DNA of 64,000 bases from Silene latifolia (GCF_048544455.1 NC_133536.1:196853325-196917324); one strand, 5' to 3'; positions 48,231 to 59,455 are shown, numbered from the stretch's first letter. Notes: a model not told the origin generated them from the letters alone. Numbers and translations: made by a program.

Positions 48231-48689
48231 ATTTTGTTTGCCCTTCTCCTACAGCTATATAATCCCGATACTTAGCTTAGTTCCTACTTAGAACTAGCTT
48301 ATGAATGGATGAATCATAGATACACTTGTTTAAGTTATTAGATGCATACCTTTAGTTTGCTAGATACACTACTTTAAGTTAATATTTTGTTTGCCCTTCT
48401 CCTACGACTATATAATCCCGATACTTAGCTTAGTTCCTACTTAGAACTAGCTTATGAATGGATGAATCATAGATACACTTGTTTAAGTTATTAGATGCAT
48501 ACCTTTAGTTTGCTAGATACACTACTTTAAGTTAATATTTTGTTTGCCCTTCTCCTACAGCTATATAATCCCGATACTTAGCTTAGTTCCTACTTAGAAC
48601 TAGCTTATGAATGGATGAATCATAGATACACTTGTTTAAGTTATTAGATGCATACCTTTAGTTTGCTAGATACACTACTTTAAGTTAAT
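48231..48689. repeat. Three tandem copies of a 153-bp unit
   Basis: ATTTTGTTTGCCCTTCTCCT recurs at 48231, 48384 and 48537. Copies are nearly identical; one visible difference is CTACAGCTA against CTACGACTA, at a CAG. Each unit ends with two or three GATACAC minisatellite monomers, so the array arose by duplication of a larger block. Confidence 0.9.
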
Positions 48690-48990
48690 AGATACATACA
48701 TTTAGCTAGCTAGATACACTTATTTAAATTAGTAGATAGATACGTGTAGCTTTCTAATACATAATAAGGGAAAAAGCTTAGGGCTGGGTTTGGGCCGCCT
48801 AATCCAACCCTAAACCCTTACGCGTCCTACTTTTGGATAGATACACTCTTAAGTTACTACATACATACCTTTAATTTGCTAGATACACTGCTTTAAGTTA
48901 CTAGATACATACCTTTAGCTAGTTAGATACACTCCAATAAGTTATGAGATACATACCCGTAGCTTGTTAGATACACTCAAATGTATAAGA
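48690..48990. repeat. Minisatellite, core CTAGATACAC
   Basis: Monomers GATACAC/GATACATAC with TTTAGCTAG or TTAAGTTA spacers continue to about 48980. The orientation is opposite to the array at 43990-44240, as expected for terminally inverted arrays. Confidence 0.8.
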
Positions 48991-49795
48991 ACAAACAAAC
49001 AGAGAATGATGAAACAAGCCCTCTTCTGCAGAAAATTTTCACGATGGCAAAATGTAGTGCATTATCAAGTAAAGGTGAAATAACACAACAGGGCTTGTTG
49101 CAATTTCAATTGAATCTAATTGTTGCAATTTCAGGGAAAATCAACTATACCTTTTGTAATCTAAAAATGTAAGGAAAACTCACAATTTTCTGGCTAATCA
49201 GACAGAAGACAAATCATCAAGCAAACAAATACTAATTACACAGTAAAAATGTAAACTCATAACCAATTAACAGCTGAATGTATGGTAATTTTAAGTTTAA
49301 ACAAGAAATGGGGAAAAAATCGGGAGTATCTGGGAATTTGACTTGTCGGTGGTAACTCATCTTTGATTTCTTCGAATTTGATGGATCTATTTCCCAAATA
49401 ATGCACATCAAGTGGAGTTCAGAACCCTAATTCATCATCAAGAGCATGAAGTACGATTTGATCATACTATTGCCGACGATTTCCCGTCACAAATTTAATT
49501 CTCCGGCGTGCAGGTCTTGTTCTTCCAGCATCGCTGGTAGATTAGGTGGTCGCAGTGGGGTTTTTTGTGTTTTCGGCTATGATTGGTGGTTCGGCGTCGG
49601 CGATCGGAGATCGTGGAATAGTAGCCTATGTCGGTGAGAGAGAGAGAGAGAGAGAGAGAGAGTATATGAATAATTGAATGTCTGGGAGCATAGAGTGGGG
49701 GAATAGTTTACAATTGAAATGTCAAGCGCGTGTTTTATTGATTTTGGGTAGTTCGTACGGTTCGCACCGTACTTTAGTTCGCACCTGACCCCGAC

Positions 49796-49798
<3 letters not shown>
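48991..49798. other. Right end of element X
   Basis: AT-rich DNA is followed by a GA run (about 49634-49662) and the terminal segment with GTTCGTACGGTTCGCACCGTAC (49751-49772). The last portion is homologous to the right end of element Y. No protein is supported. Confidence 0.5.

Positions 49799-49860
<62 letters not shown>
49799..49860. repeat. AT then AG microsatellite
   Basis: (AT)n from 49799 to about 49834 and (AG)n to about 49860 lie between the right end of X and the start of element Z. Confidence 0.95.
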
Positions 49861-49861
<1 letters not shown>

Positions 49862-49866
<5 letters not shown>

Positions 49867-50457
49867 TCAACTAAGGTCCTTATATATAATAAGTCCATAA
49901 GTCCTAATGTGGACGGTTGGATCAATCAAACCAATGGCCAAGATTTCGCAGTCAAACCCCACTAAACCCCATTAAACTAATATTTTTGATTTACCTCTCT
50001 CCTCTTACCCACTAACCCATGCATGCTACACTGTTTGTCCATCAGTCCATGATCATTTCCCTCCTCATTTTCTAGACAATTCAAAACAACTTGCGGGTAT
50101 TTGTGTTTTCCCTCTATTTCCTGTCATTTCGTCTTCCTTTTCTTTCTTCACAATTCTGATAACTCCATTTTCATCATTACCAATTAAGTCCATCCTAACA
50201 AACGCCATTTTCATCACAACAAATTAATACCAACTCGCGTGCAAACGAGCCTGTCTCCATTTTTTTATAAGGTATTTTCTCCATTCCTTATTTAGTGATT
50301 TGTAGTTTGTTTTTTGTTAATTATTGCCTTTGTTAAACTATCATAAAAAGAGTTCATTTGATTTTTCAATCTGCAATTATGGGTTTGCTGATGTTTATTT
50401 GTTCAATTGTTAATTATGGTTGTGCAGAACAAATTCGAGGTCATTTGATAATTAACA
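49862..50457 (+). other. Left end and leader of element Z
   Basis: GGATCAACTAAGGTCC is followed by a TATATATAAT stretch, then by DNA with a possible leader intron (TATAAGGTATTTTC near 50270 and TTGTGCAGAAC near 50422). The first ATG is at 50458. No other gene is seen. Confidence 0.45.
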
Positions 50458-51690
50458 ATGGTTTTTGCCAAGAAAAATGCCAAGAAATCTTCCAAGAAAT
50501 CAATCGAAGGTAAAAATCTCGTCTTGTTGGTATAACTCTTATAGAATGATTTGTAACTTCAATTAAATATCTGTATAACTCTAATCCCAATTGTTGGTCA
50601 TCTACAGATGGATGTTGTAGAAAGAATTGACACGGGAGTTGATATCCAGGTTAAAAGTTTTGATTTTGATTTATACGTTACCAGATGTCTAACTCTGCTT
50701 ACTAGATGTATAACTTTAGTACTCAATATGTATAACTCTGGTTAATTAATTTAAAACTCTGGTTAATAGATGTATAACTTTAGTACGCAATATGTATAAC
50801 TCGGTTCCTAGATGTATAACTCGGGTTCTAGATGTATAGCTCTTCGATTCTCGTGACCAACTCCTTCTTCATAATGTCAAACTCTAATTGTTATATGTAT
50901 GACTATACTTCTAATTAGTTTCCATACATAGAGTTATACAATATATGCCTACATTATACAATTTATACCGAGTTATTCATTATACTGTATATGCTTACAG
51001 TTATACATTGTATGGCCAGAGTTATACATTCTATGACTAGAGTTATACATTACATGGCCAGAGTTATACTTTCTATTGATAGAGTTATACATTTATACCT
51101 GGAGTTATTCATTATACTGTATATGCTTACAGTTATACATTGTATGGCCAGAGTTATACATTCTATGACTAGAGTTATACATTACATGGCCAGAGTTATA
51201 CTTTCTATTGATAGAGTTATACATTTTATCGCAGTCATTTGTTGTATAACTCTGATTACATGTTGAATAACTTCTGCTGTCATAATGTATAACTGGAGTT
51301 ATACAATGTATGGCCAGAGTTAGACATTCTATGACTAGAGTTATACATTACATGGCCAGAGTTATACTTTCTATTGCTAGAGTTATACATTTTATCGCAG
51401 TCATTTGTTGTATAACTCTGATTACATGTTGAATAACTTGCTTTGTCATAATGTATAACTGGAGTTATACAATGTATGGCCAGAGTTAGACATTCTATGT
51501 CTAGAGTTATACATTACATGGCCACAGTTATACTTTCTATTGCTAGAGTTATACATTTTAATAATAGAGTTATACATTAATGGCTCGAGTTACACATATA
51601 ATTTTACACATTATATAATCTGAATCCCTTTTTATTTGTCAGCTACAGATGGATGATGCACCAAGTACTTGAGAAGGAGCTGATTCCCAG
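50458..51690 (+). pseudogene. First exons of the Ulp1-like gene
   Basis: An ATG at 50458 opens MVFAKKNAKKSSKKSIE, a Lys-rich, nuclear-localisation-like start ending at a GGTAAA donor (50510). Two short exon-like blocks follow, each after a CTACAG acceptor: 50608-50650 (MDVVERIDTGVDIQ) and about 51651-51690 (MDDAPST, stop, EGADSQ). The two blocks look like duplicates of one exon, and the second carries a stop. Between them lie minisatellite arrays. The phase from the first exon does not join cleanly, so the model is tentative. Confidence 0.4.
50690..51620. repeat. Element Z minisatellite, block 1
   Basis: 50690-50840 reads TGTATAACT (forward). From about 50925 it reads GAGTTATACA with TATGGCCA or TATGACTA spacers. 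The region near 50991-51250 holds two copies of a ~126-bp higher-order unit, with further related copies to 51600. The 91-codon frame at 50991 is only translated repeat. Confidence 0.9.
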
Positions 51691-51699
51691 GTTCAAAGT

Positions 51700-51910
51700 T
51701 TGAGCTTTTTATAATCTGTTGTCATTTGTTGTATAACTCGATTACATTTTGAATAACTTTTGTTTGTCGAATGTATAACTCTTGATATTTTCTGATTAAC
51801 TCTATTATCATAATGTATAACTTCACTTATATTTTGTATAACTCTATTATCAGAATGTATAACTTTACTTATATTTTGTATAACTCTGACTATCTATTGT
51901 ATTACTTTAA
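51700..51910. repeat. Element Z minisatellite, block 2
   Basis: TGTATAACTCT monomers in forward orientation, in the intron before the exon at 52000. Confidence 0.85.
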
Positions 51911-51999
51911 TTCACAGTATGTCTATTTCTTTGTTCCAAATATCTATAATTGCAACTACAGTCTGTATAATTTTGTGTGTTGTCTTTGCTTTTCCCCAG

Positions 52000-52880
52000 A
52001 TGGTTGAGGCCAAGCCAAGGGTAAAGAGGGTGCATGAAATCACGGTTTCGTGTCGACCTCAAAGACTTGTTTCTCTCATTGAAAAGCTTAATGAGGATCA
52101 GGTGTCCGCTGTTAAGAAAATTGGGTTTGGTGGCCTTTTGGAGCTCAAGATTAGCAGACTTCCCACTTGCACACGTTCGCTGTTCTTGGAATCCTTCTCG
52201 ACAACTCATATGTGTTCGGGGCTTCGCGGAAGAAGGAGTTTATGATCGCAAGCATGACGTGCATGACTGTTTCTTGTTACCTTTCGGACCCAACCCTCTC
52301 CCTTTGGTGCCCGTGAGCTCGCGAAGGGGTCCACCGACCCCGAGAATAAGGAGTCAAGGACAAATGGCGGGAAGCGTACGGGGTGGCCAAAGGGAATAGT
52401 GCAATACCCTTAGGGAAAGTTCACAAGCAACTTCGGAGTACGAGGAGGCGGACGATCAATTTTGCTTACTATTTGTTTTGTTACGTATGTCTTCATTCCT
52501 CGCACCCACCCCAAACAAATGGGATAGATTGGAAGTTGTTAAGGGCTGTAGAAGATCCTAAAGCCATCCCGCATTTTGACTGGTGCTCTTATATTTTGGA
52601 CATGACGGTGAAAGCGGGGTCGATCAGTAAAAGGGGGTAACAATGTTGAATGGGTGTATCCCCTTCCTCATGATAAGCTACTTTCAGCGATATGATTACA
52701 AGGGTAAGCCTTGTAAACATGATCTTCCTTTGATTAAACATTGAGATGAATCTTCGCTTGTAGAGAGGGTAAAATTTGAGGTGGGTCAAGGGGGATTGGG
52801 TACTTTAACCTTGTCTAAGACCAGGTACCCGAGGTGCCTTCAAGACCCCTCTTATGGAAGGAGTGTGGACGAGTGACCCT
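52000..52880 (+). pseudogene. N-terminal domain of the Ulp1-like MULE protein
   Basis: After a TTTTCCCCAG acceptor, the frame reads MVEAKPRVKRVHEITVSC and then SLIEKLNEDQVSAVKKIGFG and GLLELKISRLP. This is the start of a domain commonly found upstream of the protease in plant Ulp1-like transposon proteins. The rest of the domain is spread over shifted frames: DVHDCFLLPFGPNPLPLVPV (about 52258-52317), VAKGNSAIPLGKVHKQL (about 52384), AVEDPKAIPHFDWCSYILDM (about 52550) and YFQRYDYKGKPCKHDLPLIK (about 52680). An in-frame TGA near 52741 replaces the usual Trp in an LIKHW motif. At least three frameshifts are needed. The domain's biochemical role is unknown. Confidence 0.65.
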
Positions 52881-53124
52881 CGGCGACCCGCGTGAACCCA
52901 AACTACTGTTGCTAACAGCCCAACCCCTCAACCCCGCCCAACTTCGAGAAGAAGTTCATTCGGATAGAACTACCAAAGCAGGGGTCGAGGATGACCAGAA
53001 TTGAAAGCTAGAGTTTGTCGATGTAAGTGCAAACTCTTATATATTTCTCGCAGATGGATTCTGTTTCAAATGAACGTACCCATATATTATAATATAACTA
53101 ACTTACTGTACTTCTTGGATGCAG

Positions 53125-54096
53125 GGTACTCACGAGCTTTATCTGCAAATGCAAAGGAACGCTATTGTGTTCTATTCATGGTACGCAGATGCAACCGCAC
53201 GGATCAAAGCTGTAACTAGTGATCCGACGGGCCTAAATGCTAGTCAGGCCTCTCAATAATTCTTTGAGGGTGAAAAGATTCAAAACTACGTCGCTGAAGT
53301 CGAAGCAGTTGAGAAAGGTCAAGGTTTCGTGGGTAACGCCCGCATTTGGAGAGGTAGTTACGAGCATCCAAAAAAATCATCGGAATCGATGCATCTACGC
53401 GTCAAATCAGTGAAGTTCTTGAGAGTCTCGGCAATGATGGGGGTGGATGGGGTGGTAAACCCCGTGTTGAGCCGCGTCGAGAGTCCGTCAAAGGCGACAC
53501 GCCAACGAAATCGATTGCAGTTTCGTGGTCAAAGATTATGGAGGAAGTGGGAGGTGATACGGTCGTTTCTAAGCCGTTGTCACCGCTAGCCCGGGGTTAG
53601 AGGATCGGGTTGTGTGCACCCCGTCCCATCTGTCAGAGAACTGTTGTTGGAGGCGAGTTACACCGAGGAGGAAATTGACCAAAGTATCGGACCGTCAAAG
53701 GACGATGAGGCTCGCCTGCGGGAAGGTGATGAGGGGCATGAGCACGTTCATGGGGACGGATTGAATGAAAATGCTTTGGAAATGTTGGAAGATTGCGGAC
53801 ACCGACCATGAAAGAGCGGCAGACATTGTAGGCCAAGCGACGGACGGTCGAGAGAATGCTTTGAATCTTGGCCCGTGGTAGGTGATGAGGTGCATGAGCA
53901 AGTTCATGGGGAGGGATTGCCGAAAAATGTTGAAAGATTGTCGGACAATCAACCGTCGGATATGGTGATGGAAAAATCTACGGTCCCCGAATGGGTTTGG
54001 ACACACAAGAATTGATGGAGTGTCTGTTTTCTCTCTTTGAAATGAAGGAAGGCCGCACGTGGACTTCCAGCGTACGGGAGTGGTCCTGGTGGCGAG
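53125..54096 (+). pseudogene. Middle exon of the Ulp1-like gene, with internal repeats
   Basis: It lies between a GATGCAG acceptor and a GAGGTAAGT donor. It begins GTHELYLQMQRNAIVFYSWY, has a TAA near 53257, and changes frame near 53370 and 53600. Two acidic segments, GDEGHEHVHGDGLNENALEM (about 53728) and GDEVHEQVHGEGLPKN (about 53880), are tandem duplicates. The end encodes MGLDTQELMECLFSLFEMKE. No family is recognised for this linker part. Confidence 0.45.
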
Positions 54097-54159
54097 GTAA
54101 GTTTGTTAATTTGCGATAAATACTTTTTATACAATCGTGTTTTTTTTTTATTTATTGGT

Positions 54160-54735
54160 CGTGTATAACTCTAAGTTGATCAAGTATAACCTTGTTGAAA
54201 CTTATGTTGAAGCCTTCTAACCGTAGTGCCACCGCAACGGGCGGTTGGTACAACTCTTAACCAAGATATGACTACGATTATACAAAGATATATGACTAGA
54301 GTTATACAATATATGCTTTGGAGTTAGACATTAGATAGCTGGAGGTATATCTAGAGTTATACAAAGATAGTTATACATTATAGTGTATACGATTATACAT
54401 TTTATGGTCAGAGTTATACATTCTATGCTTACAGTTATACATTTTATGGCCAGAGTTATACGTTTGGTGTTTAATTTTGTTATTTTTCATTCATGCCACT
54501 GTTAACCAGTATATGACTACAGTTATACAGTATATGACTAGAGTTATACAATATATGCTTTGGAGTTATACATTAGATAGACGGAGGTATATCTAGAGTT
54601 ATACAGTATAGTTATACATTATAGTGTATACAGTTATACATTTTATGGCCAGAGTTATACATTCTTTGCTTACAGTTATACATTTTATGGCCAGAGTTAT
54701 ACGTTTGGTGTTTAATTTTGTTATTTTTCATTCAG
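54160..54735. repeat. Element Z minisatellite, block 3, with a 241-bp duplication
   Basis: GAGTTATACA monomers fill the intron. A 241-bp segment is present twice and includes the 3' intron end. The first copy carries TTCATGCCACTGTTAA (about 54491), where the second has the functional TTCAGGCCACTGTTAA (about 54731). Confidence 0.85.
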
Positions 54736-55277
54736 GCCACTGTTAAAAAGGATGTAATTGAGAATGTTGAACAACATTCTAACAATGGGGGTGTAAACGT
54801 AGATGTTGTCGAGAGTGCGGAGATCACCCCGGGGAATCCTTCAACGGAATGTACTGGAAATGAAATCCCTCTGACTTTCATGAGCACGGCAGATGTGAAT
54901 GAGGCATTTGCCGGGGTTGAGGAGCGAACGATTGGTGCTGCCAAAGAAGGTTTGGTAGTTGAAATTAGAGTTGAGCCTGTTGCGCCACTCCCACCTGTTA
55001 GGGTTGAGCCTGTTGCGCCACTCCCACCCCCTATTTATGTGCCGCGATGTGACATGATCCACCATCCGTTCTTACTGCATTCAACTGCCCCCCTTCCGTG
55101 TATGGACATTGTACCTGAGAACCTAGGTTGTTCTCAGGATTGCGGGGCACCTGAACCTGACCAGCACGTATGCTCACAGTGGTTGCGATTTAACAAGGAA
55201 CGTTTCAGGACGGTGTTCAGGGTGAGGAAGGATGTAATGGATTATGTCTTTGATGAATTCCACGACCATAAAAAATC
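54736..55277 (+). CDS. Open exon of the Ulp1-like gene (pre-protease linker)
   Basis: An uninterrupted 180-codon exon from the TTCAG acceptor to a TCGTAAGT donor. It starts ATVKKDVIENVEQHSNNGG, contains a duplicated RVEPVAPLPP peptide (two copies near 54967 and 55000) and ends RVRKDVMDYVFDEFHDHKKS. The charged C-terminal part leads into the protease in related proteins. It has no catalytic residues. That it is fully open contrasts with the broken exons upstream. Confidence 0.55.
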
Positions 55278-55378
55278 GTAAGTAAAAGATAAGTTTTACC
55301 TATATTTCAATACGACAGTCAAACAGGCCATGAATGCATTCCCTTGCTGCGTGTCTCAATTTTGCTAATCCTTTGTAG

Positions 55379-57095
55379 GGAACAATTGGTCACATATCCT
55401 TGTCCAAACTGCATAACGCGTATTGATCTCCAGTCGTTGATGCCCGGAAACAGTTAAGGGAAATGTCATCGATCGCTGGTCTCAGTACTACTCAATCATC
55501 GACTTACGCACGCGAACACCGCAAATTGTTTCAAGTTCGCGCTGTTTCTTTGGCCTACCTCACGCTGTAAGTGTGCTCGAACTCCGCAAGTTATTTTGTG
55601 ACAAATCGTACGTAACTTATGATACAAGCCGCCAACCCCGTCTATCATTTTTATAGGACCTAGCAATTGCAATTTGGCAAAGCGGGAAGAAAAACTTGGT
55701 TGTTGATCATTCTGAAGGCTTTTGTTACTCGTGGGACATGTGGCAAGAGTCGTGTCCTAGTCCATTCCAACTGGACTCCGATATGGTGAGCTCAGATATC
55801 AATATAGAGACATTTACATACTGGAATTATTCATTATTTTCGTAGAGTTTAACAGTATATGCTTAGAGTTGTACAATATATGCTTTAGAGTTAGGCATGG
55901 AGTTTTACCTACAGTAATACCTGGAGTTATACACTACACTGTATATGCTTACAGTTATAGATTTTATGGCTAGAGTTATACATCCTATGGCAAGAGTTAT
56001 ACAGTATATAACTTTAGCTTTCAGAATTACTAGAGTTATACGTTCTAGGGCTGAAGTTATACATTATTTGTCTAGAGTTATACAGTATATGCTTAGAGTT
56101 TTGATGAGTGGCTAACTTCACTCCATAACTCTAGGCATATAATGTATAACTTTAACCATAGAATGTATAACTGCATAACTTCACATATACTGTAAGAATA
56201 TACTGTATAACTCTGGAAATTGAATGTACAACTCTACACATATAATGTATAACTCTAGACATAGAATGTATAACTCCAACTACGCACAATATGTATGCCT
56301 CTAATCTGCTAATTATGTTTCAAAACTCTTAGATTTTTGATGCATGTTTGTAGGTTTTCGTCCCGGTAAGCACTGGCGATGAAGATCATTACTCTTGCAT
56401 TTGCATAAATTTCCTCTCTGAGCAGATCGAGTATCTTGATAACCGTTCTTACGAGGACGATCTTCTGAAATTACCATACGGAGGGATTGCGCGTATTACT
56501 GTAAGACTTATAAAACTGGTGACTAGATTAATTATCAGCTCCATTTGTTTTGTTAATACGTCTTCCCCTTTTAAACGCCTTACCAAACTTCCGCCAGGCT
56601 GATGCAATGGGAAAGTATATGGCCTACAAAGGGCTCGACAAAGGCAAGAAAGTTGAAGGGTTCCCTTTTGTCAACATTAAATTCAACTGGCAGGGAGCAG
56701 GACATAGTGTCAATGACTGTGGTCTGTACGTCATGGTTCATATGTTGCTGTACCGTGGAGAGCCATTCGATTGTACCCTAGGGACTGAGGAAAGCAATGA
56801 CCTCATGCGAGCGGAAATTGCTGCAACCCTTGTCCTCAGTGACATTAACGAGGACAGGGAAGATGTGTTATCCAGGGTATCAGCTTTTAAGGAGCTTAAA
56901 GACCGTGAATTGGAGGAGGTGCGTGATAAAAAGAGGACAGCCGGCAACACAAGTGCAAGGAAGAGAGGTGTTGGAAACGCCGGAGAGAACAGTTCTGCTA
57001 AACGACCTTGCTCTAAGGTCAGTTCAACCTTCCAGACTCCACCTTCCAAAGTAGCCCTGGGCCGGACGCCGTCCGGTCGGGCCCTCTCATTTTAA
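55379..57095 (+). pseudogene. Ulp1/SENP-like cysteine protease unit 1 (C48), triad present
   Basis: Exons: 55379-55566, 55657-55785, 56354-56500 and 56598-57095, all with consensus borders. The first holds RIDLQSLMPGN and, after a one-base shift at a CAG, VIDRWSQYYSIIDLRTRTPQ. The second holds DLAIAIWQSGKKNLVVDHSE. The third holds FVPVSTGDEDHYSCICINF and LDNRSY, giving the His and Asp of the triad. The fourth holds SVNDCGLYVMVHMLLYRGEP with the catalytic Cys. A long Lys/Arg-rich tail follows to TAA at 57095. The domain is related to SUMO-processing peptidases; activity is not shown. Its third intron (55786-56353) is full of minisatellite. Confidence 0.75.
55800..56335. repeat. Element Z minisatellite, block 4, inside a protease intron
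   Basis: GAGTTATACA orientation to about 56105, then TGTATAACTC orientation to about 56290, so the array reverses within one intron. Splice sites on both sides are intact. Confidence 0.85.
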
Positions 57096-58758
57096 TAGCC
57101 GCTCGCGGGGTAAGGGCGATGGCCTTGGTTGCACCAAATATTGCGGGGAACCAGACGCCAACCTTATCGTGGTCGCCAAGATGCTGAAGATGAACAAGGC
57201 ATTAACTAGGGATATCCCGGTGTATCGCAAACAAGTGGCTGATTACGTTTTCCTTGATGACTACAAATATCCAAATGAGTAAGCTGTCTAAAATCCTAAT
57301 GTTTTATCATATTAAGCTATATCAATATAGACACATATCCATACTGGAATTCTACCCTTTTTTGCGTAGAGTTATACATAATATGCTCAGAGTTGTACAA
57401 TTTATAATTTGGAGTTCTACATTAGAGGACTGGAGTTATACCTAGAGTAATACATGGAGTTATATGTTTCATCACTGAAGTTATATATATCGTTAATGGA
57501 GTTACACATTCCTAAACTGCAGTTATACGTTTCACATGTGAAGTTATGCAGTCATTTTAATAGCATTTACCTTCCCATTTAGTATACGTCATAGCCTGAT
57601 TAACACCTGCTGTCTGAACTACAGTGAACCACTTGTGAGTTACGGCCGGCACGGAACAATTAATAGGTTGCAAATGTTGTCGATGCTCCCCGAGACGCCA
57701 ATGGATGAAAAAATTATTGAGTGTTGGTCCTTGTTGCTTAATCGATTGGAGGCAGAGGATTGCGCGATGTTTCGTTCGTCTTTCTTCGGTATCCGTCATA
57801 TGGTATGGTCCTAATCATTCCTTTAATATGTTATAAGAGTTGCACATACCCTCTTTAAAACTTTCACAGTGGAAAGTAAGTATAAAGTTACACATACCCT
57901 CCCTGGAGTTAAACATTTTGTTTTGAGAAGTTATTAACAACCAGTATATACTGTGAAACTCCAATGCACAACCCCTATAACTCCACTGGTATCCTCATTC
58001 ATATACTGCTACTTGAACAGGAAATAATCTTGAGCCTTGTACGAAACCCTGTCCAACAAACACCGGACACCGAGATGTTGTACCATACGTGGGACGTCTT
58101 CCGAACCGACTGTGGCAAAGATTTCAGCTTGAAGGCTGATTTAATCTTTGTACCCATTAAGATTGAAGCGCATTATGCATGTGTGTGTATCAACTTTAAT
58201 TCTAGGACGATTGATCTCCTGGACAGTAAGTACTATTCAAGTCCGCGACAATCGGAGATATGCCAAGCATGTCACGCTATTGTAAGTGGAATTAAATTGT
58301 AATTATGTTCTACTAAAAAGTGATCTCACCGCTTTCACGAATCTCACTTTTTGACGTTCTTGTCTCTGCCAGGCGAGCCTCATGAGCGACTACGTGGAGG
58401 CTAGGGACGACGCGAAGAGCAGAGCGAAAGACATACCGTCGTTCGCTTCCGTCGAGATCCGTTTACCTGGCATCCGCAAACGATAAACGACACCGAGTCT
58501 GGCTTGTTCTGCATGATGCACATGTTAATGTACGAGGGTGAGAGTTTTGGTCACGTTGATCTCGAGAGGAAGGTGAACCGTCGATATTTGGTGATCCAGT
58601 TGGCAGCGACGCTTCTCCTAGCTGACATGAACATCATCAGGGAAGGAGTTCTGACCAAGGTCAATGGTTTCATTGGCGAGAAATTACAGATCATGAAGGT
58701 AGTAGAAAACAGACGGAAAGCAGTGCGGAGAGGAGATAAAAAACCTGCGAAAAAATAG
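57096..58758 (+). pseudogene. Ulp1-like protease unit 2, catalytic Cys replaced
   Basis: A second protease follows directly. The first exon (about 57096-57278, frame shifted relative to unit 1) reads DANLIVVAKMLKMNKALTRD and VADYVFLDDYKYPN. Exon 57625-57802 reads MDEKIIECWSLLLNRLE. Exon 58021-58281 reads LIFVPIKIEAHYACVCINFN and DLLDSKYY, giving His and Asp. Exon 58373-58758 has a frameshift near 58455 and then TINDTESGLFCMMHMLMYEG. Aligned to VNDCGLYVMVHM of unit 1, the Cys position is Ser (ESG), so peptidase activity is unlikely. It ends RRGDKKPAKK at 58758. The order suggests tandem duplication of a whole protease module followed by divergence. Confidence 0.65.
57355..57565. repeat. Element Z minisatellite, block 5
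   Basis: Degenerate GAGTTATAC monomers within the first intron of protease unit 2. Confidence 0.75.
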
Positions 58759-59369
58759 AATGGATCCCTTTGATTCTGTATTCTCTTTTTTTGCAACTCT
58801 AGATTGTGGTCAAGAAACTCCTTAACAACTTAGACAACTTGTTGGAATAGATTGTTACTATATCATCTTGGTCATTCATAATTAAAATCCAAGTTTTATA
58901 GATAAGTGTTAGAGTTATACACTCTGTGAAGTAAAGTTATACAAATTATGTGCAGGAGTTATACAACATTTATTAGACAGCTAAGAGTTATACAAAAAAC
59001 ATCAAGAGTTATACAAACTGTGTACAAGAGTTATACAACATATGACTGCATTTATTTAAAGGCAAATTTTATTAGACAGTTATGAGTTTTGCAAAAAATA
59101 ACAAGAGTTATACAAATTTTGAACAAGAGTTATACACTCTGTGAAGTACATTTATCCATATATGGGTAAGAGTTGTACTTAAAGCCACTGAAATTATAAT
59201 TCCTTCTTAAAGCCACTTTTAAATATTGAATATGTTGCCATGAACAGAAGTCATCAAAATAATGTAAAAGAGTTGTACAACATTAGCTTCAAATTTCACA
59301 CACCATATTACTGAAGTTATACAATCTGGAAGGTGCAATCCCCCTTCAAAATAGACAAAAGCTAGCTAT
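58759..59369. repeat. Convergent intergenic spacer with minisatellite, block 6
   Basis: It separates the 3' ends of the Ulp1-like (plus) and transposase (minus) genes. From about 58910 to 59325 it holds GAGTTATACA monomers with longer, more degenerate spacers than elsewhere. Confidence 0.8.
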
Positions 59370-59455
59370 TAAATACCCGTTCCGTCTCACCAGATTCTTT
59401 ACCTTTTAAAGAAAAAAAGATTGTAAATAATTTGTTGAGACGGGGTATTTTCTCG
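59370..59455. repeat. Short palindromic MITE-like sequence
   Basis: CCCGTTCCGTCTCACCAGATTCTTTACC and the downstream GTAAATAATTTGTTGAGACGGGG are imperfect reverse complements around a short A-rich core, resembling a truncated Stowaway-type MITE. Confidence 0.4.

Larger units (their letters stand above)
42534..49798. mobile_element. Element X: MULE-like element carrying host exon sets (Pack-MULE candidate)
   Basis: It lies between two AT microsatellites. The left end has GTTCGGTGCGAACTTACGAACT; the reversed right end has GTACGGTGCGAACCGTACGAACT, which reads as imperfect terminal inverted repeats. No transposase was found. Minisatellites with core GTGTATCTAG lie near both ends, and minus-strand exons resembling two host genes lie in the middle. 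A non-autonomous, gene-capturing MULE is the best explanation. The short terminal repeats and the lack of a readable 9-bp target duplication in AT repeats limit certainty. Confidence 0.55.

Noticed and set aside
49577-49925. Minus-strand frames of SLSLSL/IYIYIY repeats
   Set aside because: Translated AG and AT microsatellites.
50991-51266. 91-codon frame with RVIH repeats, and similar frames at 62612, 62636 and 62844
   Set aside because: Translated minisatellite; monomers are non-coding and occur in introns.
50458-58758. Reading the Ulp1-like region as a host SUMO protease gene
   Set aside because: Introns consist of the element's minisatellite, the module is duplicated, and a MULE transposase is adjacent. 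A transposon passenger is more likely.
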